Shown piece by piece: positions 23,209 through 32,022 of a stretch of 64,000 bases of DNA. The translations under genes were made by a program, and so were the position numbers. Under the pieces are notes generated by a model. That model did not search any database and was not told the origin of the DNA. It worked only from the letters and a program-made list of their open reading frames with translations. How positions within the stretch are numbered: position 1 is the first letter of the stretch; the number at the start of each line of letters is the position of its first letter. The DNA is taken from positions 1-64,000 of the forward strand of contig CAZIAZ010000005.1 of NCBI GenBank assembly GCA_964536835.1. Direction: 5' to 3'. Source of the DNA: DAONFI01 sp035403485. GTDB taxonomy: Bacteria; Planctomycetota; Phycisphaerae; SM23-33.

Positions 23209-26175
23209 ATGGATTCACCGCTAATCATCAGTCTTCATAAGCTTCTGCGCGTAGCCGGCAGAAAAATAGTCCTCGTCAAGCTACAGAGGCAGGCGATGCT
23301 TTTTGGCATATGGACCTCGTCGCTGGCAATACTGGTATGCATAACAGGAATGATAGTCGGCACTTTGCCGGCTTGGACGACATGGACGGCTTGGGGGTTG
23401 TGGGCTGGCATTCTTATTGCATTCTCAACAAACGTAACAATAACCCTTTCCAGGCGGATGAATTATCTTCGAATCGCACGGCTGCTCGAACAAAGTCAGC
23501 CGCAACTCGGCAACCGGCTTATAAACACGCTGCAACTCGACAACAATGAATCGACCCTTGCCAGGAAAGCCGTCGCTGAAGCGGCTGGCGGCATACATTC
23601 TCAAGACATCCTCAGCCGTTTGCGCAAAGCCGGCTTGACGAAACTGGTTAAACCAGCCCTGCTGCTAGCCGCAATTCTGCCGCCGCTATTGTTCATATTG
23701 CTCATTTCCCAAAATTCCCGCCAGGCGATTTCCATGTGTATTCTTCCCTGGCAGACGCACGTAACATGCTCAACCGTCACTACTGCCAGATTCGACCCTC
23801 TCAAAAACACCGCCATTCAGTTGCGTATAATTCCCCCCGATTACGTCGGTCAGACGCCTCAAACCATTTTGCTCGGCGCAGCCAGCCAAACCGTCCAATG
23901 CCCAGCCGGCTCGGTTTTCCGCTTCATCAAAAATGAAAACGACAACACCGTCACGCAGGCGATTTCGCGGCAAGCCGGCGTTCTGCCGATGACTACTGAA
24001 TTCACACTGGACAGCGATACCGATTTCCATGTGGAAATTTCCCAGCCTTATACACGAAAACTCCTGGCGTGCTGGCCGACAAACGGCAAATATTCAATAC
24101 GAATCCTGCCGGACAACGGCCCGCAGGTTCGCATAACCAGACCTGCCGCCGCAGCAACAGTCCATCCAGGCATGAAACTACCCGTAACAATAATCTCAAA
24201 CGACGACTGGGGACTTGGCGAGTTGCGGATTTATCTCAAGGACGCAGGCCAGAAACCGGCGCTGATAAAAACCGTCTCTCTAGCCGGCAAACGCAAGGAC
24301 ACGTCGAAAATCACGCTTGAATTCTATAAATATACGCCGCCGCAGGAATTATCGCTATATGCCGACGTCACCAATAATCGACCTCGCCAACCTGGCCGCG
24401 CCCAAAGCAACGTCTTGCATATAACGCTAGAATCAGCCAGGTCCATATCGCAAAATCAGGAGCACATGTTACGAAATTTCCGGCAGATGCTCCAAAAACT
24501 GCTGGACGTTCAGGCTGAATTGGGTATAGACGCAGACCTGCTTACTCCAAAGGCCAGCCTCGCATCCATTCGAAAATCCGGAGTTGCATTGCACGCCGGC
24601 CAAACTGCCGTGCGTAACAGACTCGGCTGGCTGGTGAATTTTGCACAAAAAATCCCGTCGACCGGAGAATTGCAGGAGACGGTTGCCGTTCTTGCATCTC
24701 TTAACAGCGGGCCGGCGACGACAGCCATCGAGCAGGCGGATGTAATACGAAAATTAACGGCAGCCAAAAATGTATCCCCTGCCGCGACGCCTCTCCAAAA
24801 GACACAAAACGAGATAATCGACTCGCTTCAGAAACTCCTCGGCCTGCTTCCTTACGCGACGGCGAAGATGGGGCAAAAAGACCCGCAGCAGGCAGACGCT
24901 CTTACCAGCAGCCAACGTAAGGAATTTCGCGATAAACTTGCACAACAGCTTGAACAGTTCCGCGTGCAGCAACAAAAAGTCGTAACCGAGCTCGGCGCAC
25001 TGGCGGCCAAAAACGTCGATGATTTCACAAAAGCGGATATCGACGCTATACAGAAACTCGCGGCAGTTGAAGACCGGATGGAAAAATTCATGGAAGCCGC
25101 CATCAGCGACCTGTCAAATCTGGCAAAACAGGATTTCGGCAATCCGTCGCTGCTTGAGGAATTGATATCCGTTCACACCGACATAACCATGGCCAAGGAC
25201 GCTCTGGCAAAAAAGGCCCAGGAAATCGCCACTCTCGCCGCACAATTCAGTATCGCAAAAGGCGCAGAGCTTGAGGCGAACCTGGAAAAATGGCTGCCGG
25301 ACAAGCCCGACAGGATAAAATGGAACATGGAAATGCCGTCGGAATCGACCGACCTTGCCCAGCCGGAACTGCCAGGAGAACTCGAAGACCTCATGGGCGA
25401 CCTGCTCGAACAGGAAGAAGACCTGTTTGAAGCTATGGATGATTTGACGTCGAACAACCCGCTCTCCGGCGACAAGTCCATGGGTTGGGATGCGGTTGAC
25501 GGGCCGATGACGAGTATGAACGCTCAGGGCGTGACCGGAAACATGCTGCCCAATACCAGCGAAATTTCCGGCAGAAGCGGCGAAGGACGCACCGGCAAGA
25601 GCAGCGGCGAATACGTCCAGCAGGACGCAGTCGGCAAAGGCGGCCGACGAACGCCGACACGGCTGGGCAACGAAGCATTTCAGGCTGGCGAAATAAACGA
25701 CTCGTCAAAAGATTCACCAGGAGGAGCAACAGGCGGCGGAAAAATTTCATCGGCAGGTCAGGAAGGCCTCGAAGGCCCTACGCCGGCACAACTCAACAAC
25801 CGCCTGCAGGCATTGGCGGCAAAACAGGCGGACTTAATTGCCAGGTCGCACCGCATCAGCCAAAAATATTCGCCCGGCACTTTTGCGAATTATGAACTAA
25901 AACGCTCCGTAGTGCTCATGAACAAAGTACACGACGAACTCAAAGCCGGCCGCTATAAAAATGCCCTCCAATACAGGCAGGAAACACTGGACGCAATAAG
26001 GAAAACGCACGACCTGACGGCAGACCCCATGAAAATTGCAAGGGATGCATCAAAGGAACTGCCAAAAAAAATCCAGGACGACATTGCAGACTCCGCCGGC
26101 GGCAAGCTTCCTCCGGACTATTCCGAAATTCTGCAGAAATATTTTCAGCGACTGGCGGAAACTACTGAGAAATAA
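23209..26175 (+). CDS. Large membrane-anchored coiled-coil protein (DUF4175-like)
   Basis: 988 residues. Seen: two membrane segments near residues 30-75 (LFGIWTSSLAILVCITGMIVG and LWAGILIAFSTNVTITL), a third near 145-165 (PALLLAAILPPLLFILLIS), then an Ig-like beta region with PPDYVGQTP and DNGPQVRITRPAAAATVHPGMK...NDDWGLGELRIYLKDA, as in DUF4175-type proteins, a long helical part (420-720) rich in Gln and Lys, and a Gly/Ser-rich low-complexity zone (about 740-860). The C-terminus is helical again (ALAAKQADLIARSHRISQKY). Function unknown; in related planctomycete genomes such proteins often sit near MoxR/DUF58 genes, but none is here. ATG at 23209 has AGGA directly before it. It is followed by tandem A/T-rich repeats. 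Confidence 0.7.
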   Translation: MDSPLIISLHKLLRVAGRKIVLVKLQRQAMLFGIWTSSLAILVCITGMIVGTLPAWTTWTAWGLWAGILIAFSTNVTITLSRRMNYLRIARLLEQSQPQLGNRLINTLQLDNNESTLARKAVAEAAGGIHSQDILSRLRKAGLTKLVKPALLLAAILPPLLFILLISQNSRQAISMCILPWQTHVTCSTVTTARFDPLKNTAIQLRIIPPDYVGQTPQTILLGAASQTVQCPAGSVFRFIKNENDNTVTQAISRQAGVLPMTTEFTLDSDTDFHVEISQPYTRKLLACWPTNGKYSIRILPDNGPQVRITRPAAAATVHPGMKLPVTIISNDDWGLGELRIYLKDAGQKPALIKTVSLAGKRKDTSKITLEFYKYTPPQELSLYADVTNNRPRQPGRAQSNVLHITLESARSISQNQEHMLRNFRQMLQKLLDVQAELGIDADLLTPKASLASIRKSGVALHAGQTAVRNRLGWLVNFAQKIPSTGELQETVAVLASLNSGPATTAIEQADVIRKLTAAKNVSPAATPLQKTQNEIIDSLQKLLGLLPYATAKMGQKDPQQADALTSSQRKEFRDKLAQQLEQFRVQQQKVVTELGALAAKNVDDFTKADIDAIQKLAAVEDRMEKFMEAAISDLSNLAKQDFGNPSLLEELISVHTDITMAKDALAKKAQEIATLAAQFSIAKGAELEANLEKWLPDKPDRIKWNMEMPSESTDLAQPELPGELEDLMGDLLEQEEDLFEAMDDLTSNNPLSGDKSMGWDAVDGPMTSMNAQGVTGNMLPNTSEISGRSGEGRTGKSSGEYVQQDAVGKGGRRTPTRLGNEAFQAGEINDSSKDSPGGATGGGKISSAGQEGLEGPTPAQLNNRLQALAAKQADLIARSHRISQKYSPGTFANYELKRSVVLMNKVHDELKAGRYKNALQYRQETLDAIRKTHDLTADPMKIARDASKELPKKIQDDIADSAGGKLPPDYSEILQKYFQRLAETTEK

Positions 26176-26177
26176 TT

Positions 26178-26225
26178 TTCAAAAATTTTCAAAAATTTTC
26201 AAAAAATCCAAAAATTCCAAAAATC
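26178..26225 (+). repeat. Short low-complexity tandem repeat
   Basis: The ten-base unit TTTTCAAAAA occurs three times in a row after the stop codon of the large membrane protein gene, then degenerates to TCCAAAAATTCCAAAAATC. It is likely simple-sequence slippage. It is not itself a convincing terminator. Confidence 0.6.
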
Positions 26226-26263
26226 TTCATGCAGACAAATTTAAAGTTTTTTTAAAAAAGGGG

Positions 26264-26292
26264 TAGACAAAAGCCTTTTTTTTGAGTATAAG
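26264..26292 (+). promoter_or_regulatory. Candidate sigma-70 promoter in the rho upstream region
   Basis: -35 TAGACA (26264-26269), 17-base spacer, -10 TATAAG (26287-26292); each hexamer differs from consensus at one position. The start point would be near 26299. What it transcribes is unclear: either the long leader to rho or a short RNA ending near 26360. Confidence 0.45.
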
Positions 26293-27097
26293 AGTAAGTT
26301 GTTGAGGGTAACTCTGAGACTGCTCCGTTTTCACAGTCAAAGCCAAAGTTTGGTTTTTTTGTTTGCTCGGAAGTCTCGCGGAAGCCGCTAGCATTTTACA
26401 AAAATGATGTCGTCTTTTGTCAAAAGTGATTTAATTCTGAACAATAAACAAGGCGGCAGTATCTCTGACGAGATTCATTTACCGTTTTTTCGCCGCAGAT
26501 ATGAATGAAGGTAATCAACTGAAACGATAGATTTTTGTCACAAATGCTTAAAATCCAGCTTGAGTGGATTTAAAGTTCTGAACGGAAGATTGTCTGAGTT
26601 GTTTTCCATCCACCACATTTATTGTGCAGGGAATTTATCAGCCCAGTCAAAGTCGGCTCAAAAACTGACGAGTAATATCGTATCCCTTCAGAGTACGTAA
26701 GATTTGACTTTACGGGTTACGAAATTCATGCTCTTAAACCGAGTAGTTTTTAAAAAGTGTGAATTTTATTTTAGAGCTTCTAACAAAATGAAACGTAGTA
26801 TCGAGGCAATGTTTGACTTAATGCGGCGGCATTTTGTGAGACGCATTTATAATAAGGCATGGATGCCGGAATCGAAACAATTATCGGATTAAGCTCATCT
26901 ATCCGACCACTGTTCTGGTGTATGCCTGCGGTTCGTGTGAACGGTAGAAATTTTTATGGTTTGCAGGCTTAGAGCATTCTAAACCAATAACAGTCGCGCA
27001 TTTAATTACGGCATGAGAGGTTATTCAGCAGTCACTTTATCTGCCTGACCGAATTCGTAAAATTACGAAAGATGCATGAAAAATGCTTTTACATTTT

Positions 27098-27125
27098 TTG
27101 ACGGATAGTTCTATTTGATTATTAT
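27098..27125 (+). promoter_or_regulatory. Candidate proximal promoter of rho
   Basis: -35 TTGACG (27098-27103), 16-base spacer, -10 TATTAT (27120-27125), one mismatch in each. A start near 27132 leaves a leader of about 12 bases holding the GAGGA ribosome site. Close to the gene and plausible, but the leader would be very short. Confidence 0.4.
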
Positions 27126-27143
27126 TAATTGAGGAAAAAGTTT

Positions 27144-28313
27144 ATGCCACAAGCAGCTCAGGAAGAAACCGCACCGCAAAACGACCAGGAAATCTGCATA
27201 GGTGAAGGCGTTCTGGAAGTTACAGACAAAGGTTACGGGTTTCTGCGTCAGGCCAAGTTCAATTACAAACCCACTCCGGGCGACGTATTCGTAGGCAAGG
27301 ATTACGTTCGATTCAGGGGATTCAAGACCGGCTTGGAGATAAAGGGTAGAATAACTCAGCCCAACAAGAAAAAAGGCGGCCCGAAGCTGGAAGAGCCGAT
27401 AGAAATCAACGGCCGGCCAGCCCAGGAATATAAGGACATTATTCCGTTCAATGAACAGGTCGTGGTTGACCCCCATCCGCAACTCAAGCTGGAAACTCCC
27501 GACGGCCCCATGGAGATGCGTGTTCTCGATATCGTATGCCCTATAGGCAAAGGTCAGCGCGGCCTGCTTGTCGCTCCGCCGAGGTCTGGCAAGACCGTAT
27601 TGCTGCAACAGATTGCGAACGCCATCACGACCAATAATCCTGAATGCAAGATGATGATTCTTCTGGTCGACGAACGTCCGGAAGAAGTCACCGATTTCAA
27701 GCGTAAATGCCCAAAAGCCGAAATCGTCGCGTCATGCAACGATATGGAAGTGCGCAATCATACGCGGGTGGCTGAATTTACGATAGAACGTGCGAAAAGA
27801 ATGGCCGAATGCGGCCAGGACGTCGTCATACTTCTGGACAGCATTACCCGCCTCGGCAGAGCGTACAACAGGTCCACGGAAAATTCCGGCAGAACAATGA
27901 CCGGCGGCGTGGACATAAGGGCGTTGGAAATTCCCAAGCGGCAGTTCGGCGCAGCCAGAAAAATAGAAAACGGCGGCAGCCTTACGATTCTTGCGACAGC
28001 CCTGATTGAAACCGGCAGCCGTATGGACGACCTCATCTTTGAAGAGTTCAAGGGCACGGGCAACATGGAACTTCAGCTCGACCGCAAGCTGGCGGAAAGA
28101 CGTGTGTGGCCGGCATTGGATATACCCAAAAGCGGCACGCGAAAAGAAGAACTCCTCGTCGCACCGTGGATGCTGCCTAAAATACACATGCTTCGCAGAA
28201 CGCTAAGTTCATATAACGTGCAGGAAGAAGTGCCGTCGCTCATAAAAGCCCTCGAACGGTTCAAAACCAATGAAGAATTCCTCCGCTCGCTCGACGTAAG
28301 CCGAATGAGTTAA
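27144..28313 (+). CDS. rho: Transcription termination factor Rho
   Basis: Hexameric RNA helicase that ends transcription. 389 residues; it lacks the long N-terminal insertion common in high-GC bacteria. Seen: the RNA-binding cold-shock-like domain (GVLEVTDKGYGFLRQAKFNY), Walker A PPRSGKTVLLQ, Walker B DVVILLDSITRLGRAYN, the Q-loop/R-loop region ENGGSLTILATALIETGSRMDD and the motif FKGTGNMEL. ATG at 27144 is set by GAGGA eight bases upstream; TTG at 27129 would make the ribosome site coding. A clean terminator follows. Its upstream region of almost 1 kb is non-coding. Confidence 0.97.
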   Translation: MPQAAQEETAPQNDQEICIGEGVLEVTDKGYGFLRQAKFNYKPTPGDVFVGKDYVRFRGFKTGLEIKGRITQPNKKKGGPKLEEPIEINGRPAQEYKDIIPFNEQVVVDPHPQLKLETPDGPMEMRVLDIVCPIGKGQRGLLVAPPRSGKTVLLQQIANAITTNNPECKMMILLVDERPEEVTDFKRKCPKAEIVASCNDMEVRNHTRVAEFTIERAKRMAECGQDVVILLDSITRLGRAYNRSTENSGRTMTGGVDIRALEIPKRQFGAARKIENGGSLTILATALIETGSRMDDLIFEEFKGTGNMELQLDRKLAERRVWPALDIPKSGTRKEELLVAPWMLPKIHMLRRTLSSYNVQEEVPSLIKALERFKTNEEFLRSLDVSRMS

Positions 28314-28324
28314 ACGTTAATTTT

Positions 28325-28357
28325 CAAAAAACGCCGCCAAATGACGGCGTTTTTTTA
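28325..28357 (+). terminator. Intrinsic terminator of rho
   Basis: AACGCCG, loop CCAAATGA, CGGCGTT, then seven T. The left arm is preceded by a run of A, so the stem may extend. It lies about 15 bases after the rho stop codon. Confidence 0.85.
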
Positions 28358-28457
28358 TGCGCTTGAAAATACGGCGACCAGTTTTTTTATGTTGAATTTG
28401 AGAACGTAAATTGATAATCAGTTTATGTTCGTATCATTTTTATGGAGATTTTCCCAA

Positions 28458-29309
28458 ATGGCCAAAAAGGAATCATATGAATTCGTGCGTCTGGTCGGCG
28501 ATGAACGCCGCGTAGGTCCGACGCTTGCCTCCGTATCGCGACACTGGCGTAAAGGACGTGAGTGTTTCCTGTTCCTTTCGCCACACGACGATGATGTCAT
28601 CATAGGCGGAGGCCTTCTGATACAGGAACTCATCCGCGAAAAAGTTCCAGTACATCTGGCCGTAGTCACTGACGGTGCGATGGGTTACTGCTCCATGAAG
28701 CAGAAAAAAACCATCGCACAGATACGTGCACAGGAAACTATCGATGCCTGCAGAATTCTGGGCATTCCGCAGAAAAATATCCATCTGCTTCAATTTCCCG
28801 ACTGCCAGTTAGCCAACTTCATGGGCCGTCGGCCGGCAGTGGAAAATGATCCTGCCGTCATCGAAGGATTTACCGGCTTGCAGAATGCCTTTACCGCCCT
28901 GCTCCGCAAAGTCCAGCCGACGCAGGTTTTTCTGCCGACAAATACCGACATACATCCCGACCATCGCATAGTTCATTCGGAACTTCTGATAAGCGCGTTT
29001 CATTCGTCCGGCGATATCTGGCCGGAACTCGGCGAGACGCTCAAAGATACGCCGTACATACACGAGATGGCCATTTACTGCAACTTTCCCACCAGGCCCA
29101 AACTTCGTCTGACTGCACCGCTGGGCGTACTTGAAAACAAACTTCGCGCCATCGCGGCGTTCAAGTCGCAAAAGCAGATAAAATCGCTGGTCAACATCAT
29201 CCGGCATGGCGGGCCGCTGGAATATTTCCGGCCAGTCGAGTTTCAGCTTTATCATCCGCACATATACCGCGACCAGTTTGAGGAAACGCCGATGGCTAAC
29301 CTGTTCTGA
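28458..29309 (+). CDS. PIG-L family deacetylase
   Basis: A 283-residue LmbE/PIG-L zinc deacetylase; family members remove acetyl groups from N-acetylglucosamine-containing substrates. Seen: FLSPHDDDVIIGGG, a variant of the AHPDDE zinc motif, VVTDGAMGYCSMKQ, and TDIHPDHRIVHS, which supplies the second zinc His. Unusual: PHDDD has Asp at the last position where Glu is typical. Start: ATG 28458 with GGAG ten bases upstream; a longer frame from 28425 is open but has no ribosome site. It stands alone between rho and the convergent acyltransferase fusion. Substrate unknown. Confidence 0.88.
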   Translation: MAKKESYEFVRLVGDERRVGPTLASVSRHWRKGRECFLFLSPHDDDVIIGGGLLIQELIREKVPVHLAVVTDGAMGYCSMKQKKTIAQIRAQETIDACRILGIPQKNIHLLQFPDCQLANFMGRRPAVENDPAVIEGFTGLQNAFTALLRKVQPTQVFLPTNTDIHPDHRIVHSELLISAFHSSGDIWPELGETLKDTPYIHEMAIYCNFPTRPKLRLTAPLGVLENKLRAIAAFKSQKQIKSLVNIIRHGGPLEYFRPVEFQLYHPHIYRDQFEETPMANLF

Positions 29310-29367
29310 CCTCGGGCAGAGTTTGTACACGGTTTTCAAAAATAATTTTGAGAGCCGCTATAGAATT

Positions 29368-32022
29368 TCAAATCATGCCGGCTAGCGTGCGATAATCGGT
29401 CTTGCCCGTACCGAGCAGCGGGAGCGCAGGCATTTTGCGAAGAACACGTATACTATGCAGGCCGCTCATGCCGGCGGCACGTATGACGGCATTGGCGTCT
29501 TCCTTGCCGATATCGTCGCGCGTAGCGACCATGATTATTTCCGGCTCGTCTTTTTTTGACGCCATTACCGCCAGACAGGGGCCGTCGTCGGAATCTTTGG
29601 AAAAATGTTCCAGCAACACAGCCTCTATCGCCGGCAGAGATATCATTTCACCGCCCAGTTTTATAAACCGCTTCAGCCGGCCTGCAAACGTCAGCCAGCC
29701 GCCCTTGCGATACTCGAAAACAAGGTCGCCCGTAACATACCATTCTCTGCCGTTTATTTTCAAAAACGGCGATGCTCCGTCATAATTCATATAGCCGCCG
29801 AATACGCAATCGCCGGCAACCACCAGCAGGCCTGTCTGGCCGTGCGGCAACTCCTCGTGCGTCTCAGGATTCAGAATCATGAAATCAAACGCCCCTATGA
29901 CCTTGCCGATAGTTCCCGCCGTATGGTCGTTGTCGTGATTCACTGAAACCACCGGCGAACATTCCGTCACGCCATAGCCCTCCATTATGACAGCCTTCGG
30001 ACACCGCCGGCCGAACAGGTCGTAAACCTTTTTCGTGCATTTTTCCGCACCCGTCACAATAAGCTGCAGGGACTCAAGCTGCCTGTTCGACGACGATTTC
30101 ATTATGCCGTTCAAAAACGTCGGCGTGCCGACGAGCAGCGTAATCTTGTATTCATTCACGCAGTGCGCTATCGTCACGCCGTCGGTCGGATTCGGCGAAT
30201 AGGCCACTCGCGTGCCGTGTATCAGCGGCAGAACCGTGCAGACGGTTATGCCAAACGAATGAAACGGCGGCAGCATGCCGAGCAGTACATCGTTCGGGCC
30301 CAACTTCCTGGTGATTGCTTCACCGAGCACCGAATCGAGATTCGTCAAAATATTCTTATGCGTCAGCGGAACTGCTTTGGGGAAATTCTCCGACCCGCTT
30401 GTAAAAAGGACGACAGCTGTATGCTTGACGTTTTTGAGTGCTTTTCGTAGCAAAATCCAGCACAGGCGGCTGGCGACAAGAGCCGCGATTTTTTTAACTC
30501 TGCCCAGCGAAGCCGCTATGTCTTCGATATAGACGAATCTGCTCTCGACGGCAGCCAGGTCGACACCCTGGCCGCGCAGCCGGTCAGCCACCATGCGTGA
30601 CGTCAGGATTTTTTCCATATTCACGAGTTTTAGACAGTGTTCGAGATTTTTTCTGCCCAACGTCCAGTTCACCATCGCCGGAATTTTGCCGGCAAACAGC
30701 GCAGCCATATACATCAGGTTCGCCGTCACCGAGGCAGGCATCATCAAGCCCAGATATTCGCCGTCCAACTTGCGGAATTCCGGCACAAGCACCATCAGGC
30801 CGAGCACCATGTCGCGATAAGTCTTTACACCCGCAACCTGGTCGGCGATGATAGGTGAAGACGGATTACGTACCGCCTTTTTCAGAAACGCCTGGGGAAT
30901 AGTCATGTTCCGTACGCCAGCCGGCATACAGCCCTCTGCCATGCCGGTGAACCATTTTTTCTGAACGGGTTTGATTTTTTTCGCGGTATGTTTGACGAAT
31001 TCGCCGGCGGCAGCCAGCATCACGTCACCCACGGTATTGATATCCTCGATATCGTCCGGCACAAAACCGTACTCCTCCTGCAGCCACGTGATAAGTTCCA
31101 TACCGGTCAACGAATCCATGCCCAAATCATGTGCCAGCCGCGTTGAATCCTTCAGTTCGTCGCGGCTGCAGAACGTGAGCTCCTCGATATAGCCGAGCAC
31201 TTCGTCGCGAATATGCTGCGGCACAAGCGAAGGGTCGGCGGTGAAAATGCTGAACTTCGGTTCGGGAAGAATCTGCGTTCCGCCGCGCTGCCATATGGAA
31301 TACGGCACATAAGTATTCGGCTGGGCGGCAGCGTTGTAGAAATTTTCCAGATAGCGGTTGAGTCTGGTCTTGTCATCATCGCAAGGAATATCGGTAGGCT
31401 CGAAAAGTTCGATTGTAACTTTACGGCGCGGCATGAAAAATATGAAACTTTTCAATGCACCTTTAAAGCCTTTCCTGAATGCCGCGGCTACGGACGGAGC
31501 TTCGCCTGAAGCCCACGTGAAACTGCTCCCCCACAGGCCACTGGTGCGGACGAGAACAACGCGCGTCTGCGGCACTTCCCTTATGAGCGTATATGCACCG
31601 CTGTTGCCGCGCAAATCCTCCATGAACGAACGATAAATGCGGCCGGCTGGATAAACCAGCAGATTTTCACCGCTTTTGAGCACATCGGCACAGATATTGA
31701 CCTTATTGCGGATATCATCCACAGCCAGCACGCCGGTTTTCTCGACGTCGTCTATCGGGATGATATTCATGAGGCTGACCATATTGCGTATGAAAAACCT
31801 GTCTACCTGATGGCGGTCAGCGAGCACCCGTATGCCGAATTTATTATAAAGATGCGCCATAAGGATTATGGGGTCTATCAGGCCGGGGTGGTTCGGCAGA
31901 AACAGTATGCCGGTTCTGCCTTTTTTGAGAATTTCATCCATGCCGGCGATTTTTATCCTGTAACGCATGGCTAATATCTTTCCGGCTAGCCAGACGAGAA
32001 ATCGCACCAAGATTTTTTTCAC
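29368..32022 (-). CDS. Acyltransferase - acyl carrier - AMP-ligase fusion (Aas-like)
   Basis: 884 residues with three parts. Residues 1-235: PlsC-type 1-acylglycerol-phosphate acyltransferase with NHPGLIDP (44-51) and a YPAGRIYRS motif. About 262-345: an acyl carrier domain with GMDSLTGMEL, whose S304 would carry phosphopantetheine. About 375-884: AMP-forming acyl ligase with VVLFTSGSENFPKAV (537-551), GYGVTECSP, YVTGDLVFEYRKGG and KTDYRTL. E. coli Aas joins an acyltransferase and a ligase without an internal carrier. It starts with GTG overlapping the stop of the transporter gene (GTGA), with GGAG eight bases before. The transporter is LplT-like, the known partner. It likely re-acylates imported lysophospholipids; the carrier domain suggests acyl hand-over within the protein (inference). 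Confidence 0.88.
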   Translation of the reverse strand: MKKILVRFLVWLAGKILAMRYRIKIAGMDEILKKGRTGILFLPNHPGLIDPIILMAHLYNKFGIRVLADRHQVDRFFIRNMVSLMNIIPIDDVEKTGVLAVDDIRNKVNICADVLKSGENLLVYPAGRIYRSFMEDLRGNSGAYTLIREVPQTRVVLVRTSGLWGSSFTWASGEAPSVAAAFRKGFKGALKSFIFFMPRRKVTIELFEPTDIPCDDDKTRLNRYLENFYNAAAQPNTYVPYSIWQRGGTQILPEPKFSIFTADPSLVPQHIRDEVLGYIEELTFCSRDELKDSTRLAHDLGMDSLTGMELITWLQEEYGFVPDDIEDINTVGDVMLAAAGEFVKHTAKKIKPVQKKWFTGMAEGCMPAGVRNMTIPQAFLKKAVRNPSSPIIADQVAGVKTYRDMVLGLMVLVPEFRKLDGEYLGLMMPASVTANLMYMAALFAGKIPAMVNWTLGRKNLEHCLKLVNMEKILTSRMVADRLRGQGVDLAAVESRFVYIEDIAASLGRVKKIAALVASRLCWILLRKALKNVKHTAVVLFTSGSENFPKAVPLTHKNILTNLDSVLGEAITRKLGPNDVLLGMLPPFHSFGITVCTVLPLIHGTRVAYSPNPTDGVTIAHCVNEYKITLLVGTPTFLNGIMKSSSNRQLESLQLIVTGAEKCTKKVYDLFGRRCPKAVIMEGYGVTECSPVVSVNHDNDHTAGTIGKVIGAFDFMILNPETHEELPHGQTGLLVVAGDCVFGGYMNYDGASPFLKINGREWYVTGDLVFEYRKGGWLTFAGRLKRFIKLGGEMISLPAIEAVLLEHFSKDSDDGPCLAVMASKKDEPEIIMVATRDDIGKEDANAVIRAAGMSGLHSIRVLRKMPALPLLGTGKTDYRTLAGMI

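Larger units (their letters stand above)
26176..27143 (+). other. 968-bp non-coding region upstream of rho
   Basis: No supported protein gene. It contains a promoter-like pair at 26264-26292 and another at 27098-27125, a stem GACTG/CAGTC (about 26318-26338) followed by AGCCAAAGTTTGG and a run of T (26341-26360) that could end a short transcript of roughly 60 bases, several hairpins (GCGG-AAG-CCGC near 26380; GCCTGC...GCAGGC around 26927-26972) and one open frame at 26704-26892 that I do not consider real. It did not match tmRNA, RNase P RNA, SRP RNA or 6S RNA by eye. A long rho leader or an unknown small RNA is possible. Confidence 0.45.

Noticed and set aside
26704..26892. 62-residue open frame in the gap before rho
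   Set aside because: Starts with TTG, has no ribosome site, resembles no protein, and lies in a region that otherwise looks non-coding.
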